A stretch of DNA of 64,000 nucleotides from Synechococcus sp. A10-1-5-1 (GCF_023115425.1 NZ_CP096032.1:1302001-1366000); one strand, 5' to 3'; positions 47,532-57,174 are shown, numbered from the stretch's first letter. A program made the numbers and translations. Notes: generated from the letters alone by a model not told the origin.

Positions 47532-48855
47532 GTTATTTGAAACGGTGGGATCGATCTCAAACCTGACCGAGCAGCTGGCCACCCTGGGGATCCATCTACC
47601 GGGATGGCCAGAGGAGCCGGAGGGAGACACCGATACGGGCGACTGGATCGAACGGGGAAAGACCTATGCGGAGGGAGTGCAGGTGTGGCGCGCACAGCTG
47701 CGCAATGCGCCGGAAAGCACCAGAGTTGTAGTGGATCAGTTGCTGCGCCATCTGCGAGACACCGGGCAGTTGGGGGTGTGGGATCAGATGGTGTATTACG
47801 CGATCAAGCCCGAAGTGCAGGGCTCACCAGAACATGAACGCTGGCAAGCGTGTACAAAGTTGATTCGATCACCGGCACTCACGCCGGCACAGACGTTGGG
47901 AATGACGTTGGAAATGGCGCGGGAACAGCGGCTCCTTGCAGCCATCTATGGCCTCAAGCGGCTTCTGAAGGAACACCAGGGGATAGGACCGAAACAGCGC
48001 CTGCAGCTCTGCGCAGAGGTGGTGGCTACGAGCGACACCAGCCGAGTGATAACGAATGCGGAGTCGGCCTGGGTGGACTGGAATCGCGCTGTCGGGCTGC
48101 AGGAACAGATGAGCGGGCTGCTGTTAGCAGCGCTCGCTGCTGACCAGGAAGGAGATCCCGACCAAGGATCACAAATCACTGATAGCACGACGCTGCTGAG
48201 CAAACTGGATGCCATCAACAACTGGCTTGGGAGTAAAGGAACCCACGGGCATGGCATATTCATTCAAGTCTGCCGGGAGAAGCTGCCTAAGCTTTTACAA
48301 GTTTGGTCAGGTGAACGGCCATGGATCTTGGAAGTAGGCTGCTCCAGGGAAATCATTGAAGGACAAAGTAGCACTGGCCAATTGCTGGCGCTAGCCAACG
48401 ATCTAGACTTGCCATTTGCTGGCATCGACCTAGACAAGGAAAATATCGAAGCTCTTGCACGCGATCACAGGGAAAGCAACGCCATCTGGATCACAGGTAA
48501 AGGCGAGAAAGTACTACAAACGTGGGAAAAGCCCGTCTTAGCTTGCTACCTAGACGCTTACGATTACTGGCATACAAGCCATTCAGAAATCAGAATGAAT
48601 ACATACATTGAAAACTATGGAAAACCGATTAACGATGCAGAGTGTCATAGAATGCATCTTGAAGCTGGCCGGCACGTCTCACAGCATATATGCACCGGTG
48701 GGATCATTGGGATAGATGACACCTGGAGAAACAATGGTACGTGGTCAGGTAAAGGCTCACTTGCAGTGCCGTGGCTAACAAAGAAGGAATGGCAAATAAC
48801 ATCCGAAACAAATAAGGCCGTGATAATGCAAAAGATAAGCATAGAGCATGAATGA
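47530..48855 (+). CDS. Class I SAM methyltransferase-like protein
   Basis: This is a 441-residue protein. The N-terminal about 260 residues are helical and unassigned. Residues 265-310 (ILEVGCSREIIEGQSSTGQ followed by FAGIDLDKENIEAL) look like the SAM-binding strands I and II, and YLDAYDYWH and GGIIGIDDTW the later strands. It is probably a glycan methyltransferase. ATG 47530 overlaps the coiled-coil ATG on the other strand; ATG 47518 is an alternative. Base composition drops within its second half. It overlaps the next gene by up to eight bases (ATGAATGA). Confidence 0.65.
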   Translation: MLFETVGSISNLTEQLATLGIHLPGWPEEPEGDTDTGDWIERGKTYAEGVQVWRAQLRNAPESTRVVVDQLLRHLRDTGQLGVWDQMVYYAIKPEVQGSPEHERWQACTKLIRSPALTPAQTLGMTLEMAREQRLLAAIYGLKRLLKEHQGIGPKQRLQLCAEVVATSDTSRVITNAESAWVDWNRAVGLQEQMSGLLLAALAADQEGDPDQGSQITDSTTLLSKLDAINNWLGSKGTHGHGIFIQVCREKLPKLLQVWSGERPWILEVGCSREIIEGQSSTGQLLALANDLDLPFAGIDLDKENIEALARDHRESNAIWITGKGEKVLQTWEKPVLACYLDAYDYWHTSHSEIRMNTYIENYGKPINDAECHRMHLEAGRHVSQHICTGGIIGIDDTWRNNGTWSGKGSLAVPWLTKKEWQITSETNKAVIMQKISIEHE

Positions 48856-50464
48856 ATACATCAACAAGTTCAGGAACCTCCTTCCGCTGCTCAACCACTG
48901 CGAGGGGCCGGGCACAATGGAAGATGGGATAATTAGGCACCTTTTAGACATACTTGACCTGAAAAGCAATTATTTCGTTGAGTTCGGACAACGCACACTA
49001 GGCAGGGGCACACTGGGAAGAATTGCGAGAGAAAAGGAAGGGGGATTACTAGTTATCGACTCGAGAGCAATCAAGGAGGAAAAGATATATCCTTGGAATA
49101 ACAGCACAGAATGGACTTCAAGAAGATGCTTGGTGACACCGTTCAATATTAATAATATCTTTGATGAGTGCTGCGTACCAGAAATGCCGTCAGCTTGCGT
49201 AATCGATGTGGACGGCATGGACTACTGGTGCATGTTAGCGATTCTGCAGAAGAGGCGGCCTTCATTACTGATATGCGAATACAATTGTCACATAGACTTA
49301 GACATTGAAGCGACTCTCGCTTACAATGAGAATCACACATATAGCCATGGCAAGGATTACGGAGCATCCCTGCTAGCACTAAAACAACTAGCGGAAAGAC
49401 ATAGCTACCGGTTAGTGCACATACACGGCCCTTTGAATGCATATTTTGTTGCCGAGGAGTTGGTGGACTGGAATGGCTTTAATGAGACATTGTCATTCGA
49501 AAGAATTAAGGAACAAGGCATTAGTTCCATCTCTAGCACAGAAATGTTTTACGACTCATTTCACACAGGGGAAAGACCAAGCTGGTACGGCCGGAAGGAT
49601 CCAGAACCTGAAAAGCCTCCATGGTTTCGCTTAGATCAGATTGGAGAAGAAGTTGAGATAGTCAGAATTGACGAGCTAATGATTGCCGTATATGCACGAG
49701 ACACTGGAGGCTCTCATTACAAGCTAAGAAGCCATAAGGAAGAAAGTGTTTCGCCAATTTGGCGATTAATTCGCCATAGTCTAAAGCCGAATGTCTTAAT
49801 TGATATTGGCGCGAATTATGGCCATACAGCTGCAATGCTAAGCAGCAGGTTAGCTGTCCAGCGAATATACGCAGTGGAACCAGATCCGAGACTAGCTGAG
49901 TTGATCAGGGATAATCTGCGCCAAGTCGGCGATAGATGCGACATAAGATTGATTCAAGCAGCGATATCCTCCTGCAATGAACCGGTAACATTACTTGGGA
50001 TCAACCCACATTCAACACAAGACAACAGGGTTGTCAAGCCAAAGAATTGGCAAGAGGTTGTAGCACCCGTTATTAGCCTAGACAAGATTATAGCAGAGGT
50101 CCCTCTCTCAAGCTCTATGTTTATAAAGTCTGATACCCAGGGGTTTGACATCAATGTCATCAGATCTGGGTATAGAGAACTAACAAGCCGCAAGAAATGG
50201 ATGCTTCGATGTGAGTTTGCTCCAGACTGGATAAAAAGCCAAGGGTTCGACACCGTTATGGAGCTCGAATGGCTGTGTTCCAGTTTTAGAGTGTTTGAAG
50301 CACCGCTTCGAACAACGTGGAATGCTCGACTAAATGAAGTTCTAAACAAGACGATAGAGGCGTCTCAGGCTTATAGTTTTACAGAGTATGTCAGGTCGCT
50401 AAATCACAACGGGAAAGGCTGGGTTGATCTTTACGTACTGCCAGATGATTGCACTTGTTGGTAA
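48848..50464 (+). CDS. Two-part protein with C-terminal FkbM methyltransferase
   Basis: This is a 538-residue protein. The C-terminal half (about 310-530) is FkbM-like: VLIDIGANYGHTAAML, RIYAVEPDPRLAELIRDNL, SMFIKSDTQGFDINVIRSG and MLRCEFAPDWI. The N-terminal half (about 1-225) also looks like a Rossmann methyltransferase: YFVEFGQRTLGRG, LLVIDS and VIDVDGMDYWCMLAI with LLICEYN. It lacks a clean Gly-rich SAM loop, so it may be a degenerate partner. FkbM enzymes methylate sugar hydroxyls. The gene is in the low-GC part of the locus and coupled to the preceding methyltransferase. It converges on WcbI with no gap. Confidence 0.78.
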   Translation: MNEYINKFRNLLPLLNHCEGPGTMEDGIIRHLLDILDLKSNYFVEFGQRTLGRGTLGRIAREKEGGLLVIDSRAIKEEKIYPWNNSTEWTSRRCLVTPFNINNIFDECCVPEMPSACVIDVDGMDYWCMLAILQKRRPSLLICEYNCHIDLDIEATLAYNENHTYSHGKDYGASLLALKQLAERHSYRLVHIHGPLNAYFVAEELVDWNGFNETLSFERIKEQGISSISSTEMFYDSFHTGERPSWYGRKDPEPEKPPWFRLDQIGEEVEIVRIDELMIAVYARDTGGSHYKLRSHKEESVSPIWRLIRHSLKPNVLIDIGANYGHTAAMLSSRLAVQRIYAVEPDPRLAELIRDNLRQVGDRCDIRLIQAAISSCNEPVTLLGINPHSTQDNRVVKPKNWQEVVAPVISLDKIIAEVPLSSSMFIKSDTQGFDINVIRSGYRELTSRKKWMLRCEFAPDWIKSQGFDTVMELEWLCSSFRVFEAPLRTTWNARLNEVLNKTIEASQAYSFTEYVRSLNHNGKGWVDLYVLPDDCTCW

Positions 50465-51343
50465 CTAGAAACCCATTTCTTGTCGGCGTTTGTGCGCGAA
50501 AGCCAGAATCTTTTCAAGATCAGGGGTTTTAGAATAAAGAGCAAAACTGTCTGAGATATATTCAGAAACGGACCAGGTAGAAACACTGTTTGCCACAGTG
50601 CGACTGTATTTACCACTATCCGAGGCTTCGAGACCCTGCAATAATACTTGTTTCGCGATGGGAGCTGATGTGGTCGACAAGTAGTCTTTGAGGTTGAGTA
50701 CGAATTTTAATCTATCGTGTGACAATGGATGTCCAACACGAGCTAAAAGCTGCCTAGCAATATGAATCAAGACATCATTGGCAGGATGGTTCATCGTATA
50801 GAAAAGCTTATTCTGGCGGTAATGATTATATATGTAGCCCCAAGCCTTGCAATCCAGGCCTCTCTCTTTTTTTCTAAGGTTCTGAAATTCTAGATCAATA
50901 TGGTTGGGTGCAAGGGTGTATTGATTATCAAATACTTCGCATGCTTGTAAAACAGAGTGTCCAGAAAGGTAAGATCGGACAACTCGTTCATCGTGATAAT
51001 CTCCAAGAACTCCTTGAAGCGTGCCTCCTGTAGGAAGCCGAAGATATAATAACCATGGATGGTAGCCCTTGAAGTAAACTGAAGGAAATGAAATATATAT
51101 GGGGCGATCAATTTTTGCCTTCAGCGAAGAGATAGAGTATTCACGAAACCTATCACCAATCGGCTGGTGAAAGATAAAACTGACGGATCTAAGTGTTTCA
51201 GAAAACTCTTCCCAATCTTCTCGTCCTAAGGTATGGATGGGTTTTACCGAACGGTATTGGAGATCAGGGTCAAGATGCTGCAGTATTCTAGCTAGTGGGC
51301 CTGATTGACAGTTTCCGACAATCGTAAATGTTGAGTCGGTCAA
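50465..51343 (-). CDS. wcbI: WcbI-family polysaccharide biosynthesis acetyltransferase-like protein
   Basis: This 292-residue protein begins FTIVGNCQSGPLARIL, the WcbI-type nucleotide/CoA-binding opening. It contains FIFHQPIGDRFREYS and YISFPSVYFKGYHPWLLYL, also typical of the family. WcbI from a Burkholderia capsule locus binds CoA and is a putative acetyltransferase. The only sensible start is TTG 51343. GC is low. It is the last gene of the minus-strand run that starts at kdsA; a 91-bp gap separates it from the methyltransferase upstream. Confidence 0.8.
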   Translation of the reverse strand: MTDSTFTIVGNCQSGPLARILQHLDPDLQYRSVKPIHTLGREDWEEFSETLRSVSFIFHQPIGDRFREYSISSLKAKIDRPIYISFPSVYFKGYHPWLLYLRLPTGGTLQGVLGDYHDERVVRSYLSGHSVLQACEVFDNQYTLAPNHIDLEFQNLRKKERGLDCKAWGYIYNHYRQNKLFYTMNHPANDVLIHIARQLLARVGHPLSHDRLKFVLNLKDYLSTTSAPIAKQVLLQGLEASDSGKYSRTVANSVSTWSVSEYISDSFALYSKTPDLEKILAFAHKRRQEMGF

Positions 51344-51434
51344 GTTGTCAAAGGGGGGAGAGAATACTAGTGTGCTGGCAGAGTTTGTCCGTCTAGTTGG
51401 CAGAAGGGAAACTCTGATAGATTAGATAGCAAGA

Positions 51435-52184
51435 TCAGCGGGGATAGTATTTAAGTAGCTCTGATTGAGTATCGAATGGTGTGACCTTTGAATCCTTGTG
51501 TGCATACAAATAGGTTGAATTGGTTACGTCCTTGGGCTTATTTAAGAATGAGACCGAGGGATCACTTCCTTCGTGTATCTGCGTATAACCAAGATCAACC
51601 AGAATCTGTTTAAGCAGTTGCCGACTTAAATGCCAGCCAGTAAGGTGGTTCATAGTTTTACGCAAACGTTCTGGCATTTCTTGAAGACGATTCACGGAAA
51701 CAAGGCCTTCAAGATGAGTACACTGTGTTGAAATGAACAAAGTGTTGTGAGGTATCTTACTGGCTATGGCTGATATTACGTATTCTGGATATTTAAAGTG
51801 ATAAAGCAAGCCGAGAAATAGAACTACATCATAACTTCGGCCGCTGTTTAGGCAGTCCTCCAATGTGCCCTTAGTTAACTCTATCTGAAGGGATTCAACA
51901 GATAAGAGATTCATTGTGTTGGAATAGATTACGTGAGCCCGGTCGTCGGGCTCAACGCAATGAACCTTAGCCCCTCTTCTTGCAAGCTCTACAGACAATC
52001 CACAAGTATTTGATCCTATGTCGAGAATAGACTTTCCATACCAGAAAGTATGTGGATCTTCTCCAGCCGACGATAGTGATAGGTCTAGAAGGGAGAGTAA
52101 GGCAAGCGGATCCCACCAGCCATCAAAGTACTTCGTAAGGTGGGAAGGTGAGTATATTGTTTGGAAGCCACGATTATTAGCCAT
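51435..52184 (-). CDS. Class I SAM-dependent methyltransferase
   Basis: This 249-residue enzyme has WYGKSILDIGSNTCGLSVELARRGAKVHCVEPD (about 48-80), the canonical SAM-binding strand-loop-strand, then YDVVLFLGLLYHFKYPEYV (about 118-136), the post-II motif region. The layout resembles small methyltransferases of capsule and O-antigen loci. The substrate is presumably a sugar of this glycan. Low GC, ATG start at 52184, 14 bp after the sulfotransferase gene. Confidence 0.85.
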   Translation of the reverse strand: MANNRGFQTIYSPSHLTKYFDGWWDPLALLSLLDLSLSSAGEDPHTFWYGKSILDIGSNTCGLSVELARRGAKVHCVEPDDRAHVIYSNTMNLLSVESLQIELTKGTLEDCLNSGRSYDVVLFLGLLYHFKYPEYVISAIASKIPHNTLFISTQCTHLEGLVSVNRLQEMPERLRKTMNHLTGWHLSRQLLKQILVDLGYTQIHEGSDPSVSFLNKPKDVTNSTYLYAHKDSKVTPFDTQSELLKYYPR

Positions 52185-52198
52185 GGTGAGTTGTCTGA

Positions 52199-52978
52199 TC
52201 AGTTTAGGATTTTAACCCATTCAGGGCTAAACAAGTCGTCCTTGACGACTAAGTTGCGTGACTTGAGTTCTGCCAAGAGTTGAAGATAGCCATTTTCAGA
52301 TAGCTGAGAGTGAAGTTCGACGGCCGTTTTACGATCAAGATGATTAACCCAGTCACCAGAGATACCCGACCGAAAAAACGCTGGATTGCTTTTTTGAAGC
52401 TCTTTAATATTAGTACCCGTACGAGCTCGAGTAATATTCTCAAGGGAAGGCACTTTCCCGGTCAGAAAAGTATATAGCCGCGAAAACTCAGCATCGAAGT
52501 TAGAAATAAGTGCTTCATAGCTCATCATAAATAAATGTTTATTGCCAATGAGATCAGAAGAGCACCAGCTTTTCTGGAATGTGCAGTAGTGATTGATGGC
52601 GGAGTGCCCTCGTACTTTGTAATAGTCATAGAATTGACTACCGTCTGGAATAACGCTGTTGCGTACATCATGAAAGTATCGCGATACGAGTACATCTCGA
52701 ATATCTCGAACAATACCTAGAAGCCGAACATCTTTGTCTCCCAAGAGTCTGTCGAGTTCTGGCTGGTATTTCCAGTGATTCTTAGAATAGTAAAACTCTT
52801 CAGAAATATTGGCAGAATCCAAAAAATTTGGGACAGAGCTCAATTCGAGAGAAGAGTTTCTGAATTGATTATCTTGAAATGTCGAAGGTATAGTCTTGAC
52901 ATCGGGAAATACATAAGGTATGAGAAGGTATTGCCAGGTGGAGCCTCCTTTAGGGGCTCCATTACAAACTACAAACAT
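52199..52978 (-). CDS. PAPS-dependent sulfotransferase
   Basis: This is a 259-residue cytosolic-type sulfotransferase. GAPKGGSTWQ (about 7-16) is the 5'-phosphosulfate-binding loop, with Lys at the catalytic place. LLGIVRDIRDVLVSRYFHD (about 86-104) is the 3'-phosphate-binding segment with the conserved Arg and Ser. FRSGISGDWVNHLD near the C-terminus corresponds to the RKG-like cofactor-closing region. It would transfer sulfate from PAPS to a sugar hydroxyl, predicting a sulfated polysaccharide. It lies in the low-GC segment. A 117-bp gap with nothing recognised precedes it in the operon. Confidence 0.88.
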   Translation of the reverse strand: MFVVCNGAPKGGSTWQYLLIPYVFPDVKTIPSTFQDNQFRNSSLELSSVPNFLDSANISEEFYYSKNHWKYQPELDRLLGDKDVRLLGIVRDIRDVLVSRYFHDVRNSVIPDGSQFYDYYKVRGHSAINHYCTFQKSWCSSDLIGNKHLFMMSYEALISNFDAEFSRLYTFLTGKVPSLENITRARTGTNIKELQKSNPAFFRSGISGDWVNHLDRKTAVELHSQLSENGYLQLLAELKSRNLVVKDDLFSPEWVKILN

Positions 52979-53095
52979 GTTGGCAAGAATCTAGCGAGGT
53001 CAGTTGGCGGAAAAATGTGGTTGCTAGAACCGGTTGTACTGACTATAGCAAATCACTTCTTGCGATCCCGTGCTTTGGGCTATGAGGAACCCATG

Positions 53096-55501
53096 CTAGA
53101 AGCTAGCTAGATTTGCAATACATGACCAGCTGTTAGAAAGAAGATACACTTTGGTTCTCCTTTCTTGAATTCGACTCAGCTCGTCTGACTTGGTAGAAAG
53201 GGCATTAATAGCACTAAGAATTGACAATGGGCTCCTGTATTTGATTGCAATGCCAGAAGCTGTTTCTCGAACAACATCAGAAAGCCACGTTCCGTCAAGG
53301 ACGATTAGTGACTTAAGGTGTGTGAGAGCCTCTGGCAGAATACCAGATGTTCTATAGGTAAAGGCTGGTGGTGGATAGGGAATAAAGACTATGTCCGATT
53401 CCATCATTGCTTGAGCATATTCATCATCAGAAATATTGCTTCCTAGATAAACCAAATGGGGGCGCGGCGTCGCGCCGGCTTTGGGTTCTCCGCGGACGAG
53501 GTATCTATAACTCTTAGTTCCATGCGCATGCAGATACTCCAGAAACTGTTCAATAATATAACCTCCTTTCTCATCTCTTGGATTTGTTGGAAGAAGTATT
53601 GTCTGATCGTAATTTGGAGCTTTATCTTTGGGTGATCCAGAAGATAGTTTAAGATTGACTTCAGCACGACTATCGGAGAGGCTTGGAGGTGGATTTGGGA
53701 AAACGGGAAGCAACGTCCCTTGTTTTTCAAAGACATATTCCGACAACTTACCTCCAACACACGTAAGTCTAAACGAGTCAATTTGGGCGGCACCTTCGAA
53801 CAGTATCTCTCTAGAACCCGGCGGGAAGATAGGCACGGTTCTAGTATTATCTAATATGACTGATTCGTGAAAGAGGCATAATACAACCTTGAGGTTTACA
53901 CCAACTTTGCGAAGCTTATCTCTTGCGAGTTGTAAGGCTTTTAGAATTTGAACGGATCCATAGTAGAGGAATAGATTCAGCTCCTCCGGAAGTGATTGAT
54001 AAATAGACTCAATTGTGGATATGATCTCGTTAATGAATCTTTGATAGTTTATATGCTTGGCAAAGTCTCGATCAAAACAGTATGGTGCACGACTCAAAGA
54101 CCATGAGAAGCTGGTAAGCACGGCATGTGCCGTGCAGACATATAAGTCAGGGTCCTGCTTTCGGTTGCACAGCACATCAACTTGTGCAAACTTCTTTTGA
54201 AGCTCTGGAATAAGATTATTGTGCCAACGCACATAATGCCCATCGAGACCAATTCCGTCAGGCTCTAAGACAAGGCAACAGGTAGGTTTTGCTTGTGGAG
54301 TCAATGCAAGAGTAGATTGAGACCTATCGCGTAATGCAGGTATGTATGAATGGCCATGATGAAAAAACTTCCAACCAAGATTCTCGGCTTGGTCGAAGAA
54401 GTTACTTAAAGTATGGCAGTGTTCAAAATAATATTCATTGTAATCAATCTGAAAGAATCCTGGGTGCACAGACTTTATATTTGACATCTTGTCATTAATC
54501 TGTGCCGCTTTTGAGTGCCCCCAAAAGTAATCATCTTGTTCAAATGGGCGGCCATCACAACCCGTTAGATTAACATCTTTGGAAAGTGTAGTCGCAAGAG
54601 GAAGCAGCAGAAGGGTTAAGATATTCGAAGTATTTTTTAGGCAAAATGACTTTGCAATATCGATATTAAACTGAGTATTTTTTGTTGTTGGAATCCCGAT
54701 GATTCTTTCTGTGTAGTCAGGGAACAGAGACAGAAGTAGTGGGTAGTACTTCAAGGGGACAACGATCTTAAGATTAGTCGTTGTCAAGCAATCTAAGACA
54801 GCGGCCCTGAATTTAGCTGCATATTGGGAAACGCCAAAATGGAAGATTGGGTCAGCAAAAACAAGCAGTGAAGGCTTGCAGAGATCCATTAATTCGTCAT
54901 TTAGTATGGTGCTATTGCAAGCAATAACGACGGATTCGCTATAGTCGTGATTAGCATATTGTTCTAGTGAAGGGCCTGTAGCCAAGACCCAAGCTTTGGG
55001 TTTTCCTTTTAATTCATCAATTAGTCGACAGAACTTGCGCTTGGATTCATTAATCAGTTGGTCTATATTTGCTACGCATTCAAAAGCACACTGAATATAA
55101 AATGAGCCTTCTTGACGTACCTTGAATGGGTCAACCCTAAAACATGTCTTTTTTGAATAGAGAACGCGTCTGTTAATATCTTCGTCACTCTCAATGTGTT
55201 TTAGGATAAAATCAGCTGAGCTTAGGAGTTCTGTAGCTTCGTCCAGAGAACAGTCTTCTATGAATTTTATGCGTGTAAGCTGATAGTTTAATAGTTGTTG
55301 TATACTGTGATCGAAAGATGCCGGTGGTTGCAGGCTGGTGGGTATAGAAACTCCAGGCGCAAGGGGAATAACTAGTTTTATATCGGGCAAATAACTAAAG
55401 TGCCATAGCAATCGAGATACAAGGTCACTAAGTCTTGATAAAGACGATATGGGAGGAAACGCTTGGACCGTGACTTGCCGAGAAGAGATGTGTGGTGTCA
55501 T
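53096..55501 (-). CDS. DUF115/MptE-like domain fused to a GT-B glycosyltransferase-like domain
   Basis: This is an 801-residue fusion. Residues 160-370 resemble the DUF115/MptE-like fold: KAWVLATGPSLEQYANHD, then VIACNSTILNDELMDLCKPSLLVFADPIFHFG, and NLTGCDGRPFEQDDYFWGHS. Residues 415-800 look like a GT4-type enzyme: EPDGIGLDGHYVRWHNNL, then YYGSVQILKALQLARDKL, and near the end the donor-side pattern SDIVFIPYPPPAFTYRTSGILPEAL. DUF115 proteins occur in flagellin and surface glycosylation with nonulosonic acids. The acceptor is unknown. Low GC throughout; 54 bp separate it from the NeuA-like gene upstream. Confidence 0.65.
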   Translation of the reverse strand: MTPHISSRQVTVQAFPPISSLSRLSDLVSRLLWHFSYLPDIKLVIPLAPGVSIPTSLQPPASFDHSIQQLLNYQLTRIKFIEDCSLDEATELLSSADFILKHIESDEDINRRVLYSKKTCFRVDPFKVRQEGSFYIQCAFECVANIDQLINESKRKFCRLIDELKGKPKAWVLATGPSLEQYANHDYSESVVIACNSTILNDELMDLCKPSLLVFADPIFHFGVSQYAAKFRAAVLDCLTTTNLKIVVPLKYYPLLLSLFPDYTERIIGIPTTKNTQFNIDIAKSFCLKNTSNILTLLLLPLATTLSKDVNLTGCDGRPFEQDDYFWGHSKAAQINDKMSNIKSVHPGFFQIDYNEYYFEHCHTLSNFFDQAENLGWKFFHHGHSYIPALRDRSQSTLALTPQAKPTCCLVLEPDGIGLDGHYVRWHNNLIPELQKKFAQVDVLCNRKQDPDLYVCTAHAVLTSFSWSLSRAPYCFDRDFAKHINYQRFINEIISTIESIYQSLPEELNLFLYYGSVQILKALQLARDKLRKVGVNLKVVLCLFHESVILDNTRTVPIFPPGSREILFEGAAQIDSFRLTCVGGKLSEYVFEKQGTLLPVFPNPPPSLSDSRAEVNLKLSSGSPKDKAPNYDQTILLPTNPRDEKGGYIIEQFLEYLHAHGTKSYRYLVRGEPKAGATPRPHLVYLGSNISDDEYAQAMMESDIVFIPYPPPAFTYRTSGILPEALTHLKSLIVLDGTWLSDVVRETASGIAIKYRSPLSILSAINALSTKSDELSRIQERRTKVYLLSNSWSCIANLASF

Positions 55502-55555
55502 GCACGTTATGAATGATTGACAAATGAATGGTTAATGCACGAAAGACATAATATA

Positions 55556-56248
55556 TCAACTTGATATGTAACGCGCTACAGCTAGTGCTAGCTCCCACTC
55601 CTCAAAGGTGTCAATGTCAATGGATTCCATGCGTGGTGTAATATGCATAATTGGTTTATTGCCGATACGAGCGTTAGTCTCGAGGAAGCTTGAAGCTGTA
55701 AATAAATACAGGTTTGAGTTTTCTTCGAACCACGGCTCAAGTTCTTGGGTTGGGATTAGATTTTCAGGATCATGGTTTATTGGAGTGCGGTCGGACCGGT
55801 AAAAACGTGACTGTAATTTGTTGACTGAAAATAGTGAGTCGGCAGAATCCGTGACAAAAGAGTTTTCTAGCTTGGTAATTGCCGTACGAATGGTTTTTGG
55901 TGTGAGAAGCGGATTAGTAGTGTGTGTCATCAAATAAATATCAGCTTGAACATTCCTAATATCATCGGCAAGAACTAGATTCATTGAGATGTCATCTCCG
56001 CAAATCTCTTGCTTACGGTCACGTATTAAAACTCGATTATTTTCTACTAAGCCATGCTCTAATAAAATCTCACGGGCATCTGTGTTGATCACTACTTGAT
56101 CAATCTCTTCAACTGAAAGCAAAGTATCTAAAATCCATCGATAAAGAGGCTTGCCTAAAAAGTCGCGAAAATTCTTAGATGGAATTCGAGTACTGTTAGC
56201 CTTCATGGGAAGAAGGGCTACGATTTTTTTGGCTTGGTAGCTTTTCAT
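55556..56248 (-). CDS. Acylneuraminate cytidylyltransferase (NeuA-like)
   Basis: This 230-residue CMP-sugar synthetase activates an acidic keto-sugar with CTP. KIVALLPMKANSTRIPSKNFRDFLGKPLY is the family's CTP-binding opening (LPMKANSxRIPxKN), and VVINTDAREIL and YLMTHTTNPLLTPKTI are the later substrate blocks, with ESIDIDTFEEWELA at the end. It is distinct from the KdsB module at 61.8-62.5 kb, so the locus encodes two CMP-activating enzymes. Substrate could be a nonulosonate, but no NeuB or NeuC homolog is in the window. It overlaps the GT2 gene by four bases. Confidence 0.88.
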   Translation of the reverse strand: MKSYQAKKIVALLPMKANSTRIPSKNFRDFLGKPLYRWILDTLLSVEEIDQVVINTDAREILLEHGLVENNRVLIRDRKQEICGDDISMNLVLADDIRNVQADIYLMTHTTNPLLTPKTIRTAITKLENSFVTDSADSLFSVNKLQSRFYRSDRTPINHDPENLIPTQELEPWFEENSNLYLFTASSFLETNARIGNKPIMHITPRMESIDIDTFEEWELALAVARYISS

Positions 56249-57174
56249 TTTTCTTTTAGATCAATAGTCAACGACTTTCCTTGTGAATTTGAAGGATAGA
56301 AATAAGCGTCACGTAAAGCGCTGCTTATTTTCTTGTGATTATGGTTGCCTCTATAGCTACCAATAAACTGGTGATACCTATAGAGAATGACAGAACTTAA
56401 GACTCTTGGCCTTAATGTAAAGAATGGATTTGCGAAAACATCTCGAATAATTCCTCGTGAAAAGTATCGGAATAAATCACGTCGCCGTAGGATGACTTCG
56501 GGGCAGATCTGCTGAAGGGCTAATGCTTCTCTCTCAAAACGACGCTGCACTTGTCTCCAATTTTCATGGTGCATATGATAAACACTTGAATTAGCAATAT
56601 AGCCGATTTTACCTTGGTTCGCGACTAAGCGCTTAGCAAGGTGCATGTCTTCTAATCCTGTCAACTCTTCGTCGAATTTGTATTTTTTCCAGATTTCTGA
56701 TGCTATTGCGCTATTCGCGTTGTTGCAATAGAAACCATCTTGGGGGATGCAGCTTTGCTCTGGAAAGTATTTGGCAAAGATCTGTTTTTCGCTCCAGTAG
56801 GTTTGTGCTCCACCTATTTGACGACCGTAACTGTACTGAACAGTTCCATTTGCGAGTGGCTCGACAAGGCTATGCATCCAGGACTGATCATAGGGAATGC
56901 AGTGTCCGCTAATAAATACAAAGAAGTTTCCTCTTGCCGCCTCACACGCTCGATTTAAGCTGCGACCGAATGAAAAGTCTTTACGACTGATGTGTAGAAT
57001 CTGACATCCGTAAGTCTTAGCAATAGAAAGGGTTCTGTCTGTTGAGCCAGAATCAATCAATATAACTTCGCGAGAGAATGATGACTGTTGAGCTTTGATA
57101 GCACTAAGAAGCTCCGGAAGATAGCGCTCCTCGTTCAGCGTTCGTACAATAATAGATACATCCGTTATCATCAT
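56245..57174 (-). CDS. GT2 family glycosyltransferase
   Basis: This 309-residue GT-A enzyme begins VSIIVRTLNEERYLPELLSAIKAQ. It has VILIDSGSTDRTLSIA, then RKDFSFGRSLNRACEAARGNFFVFISGHCIP (about 63-93, with a GHC in place of a DxD), and TGLEDMHLAKRLVANQGKIGY with its ED acid pair. It resembles rhamnosyl- or mannosyl-type enzymes in cyanobacterial surface loci. Its ATG overlaps the MBL stop by four bases, and that overlap is also where local base composition changes from high to low GC. Confidence 0.9.
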   Translation of the reverse strand: MMITDVSIIVRTLNEERYLPELLSAIKAQQSSFSREVILIDSGSTDRTLSIAKTYGCQILHISRKDFSFGRSLNRACEAARGNFFVFISGHCIPYDQSWMHSLVEPLANGTVQYSYGRQIGGAQTYWSEKQIFAKYFPEQSCIPQDGFYCNNANSAIASEIWKKYKFDEELTGLEDMHLAKRLVANQGKIGYIANSSVYHMHHENWRQVQRRFEREALALQQICPEVILRRRDLFRYFSRGIIRDVFANPFFTLRPRVLSSVILYRYHQFIGSYRGNHNHKKISSALRDAYFYPSNSQGKSLTIDLKEK

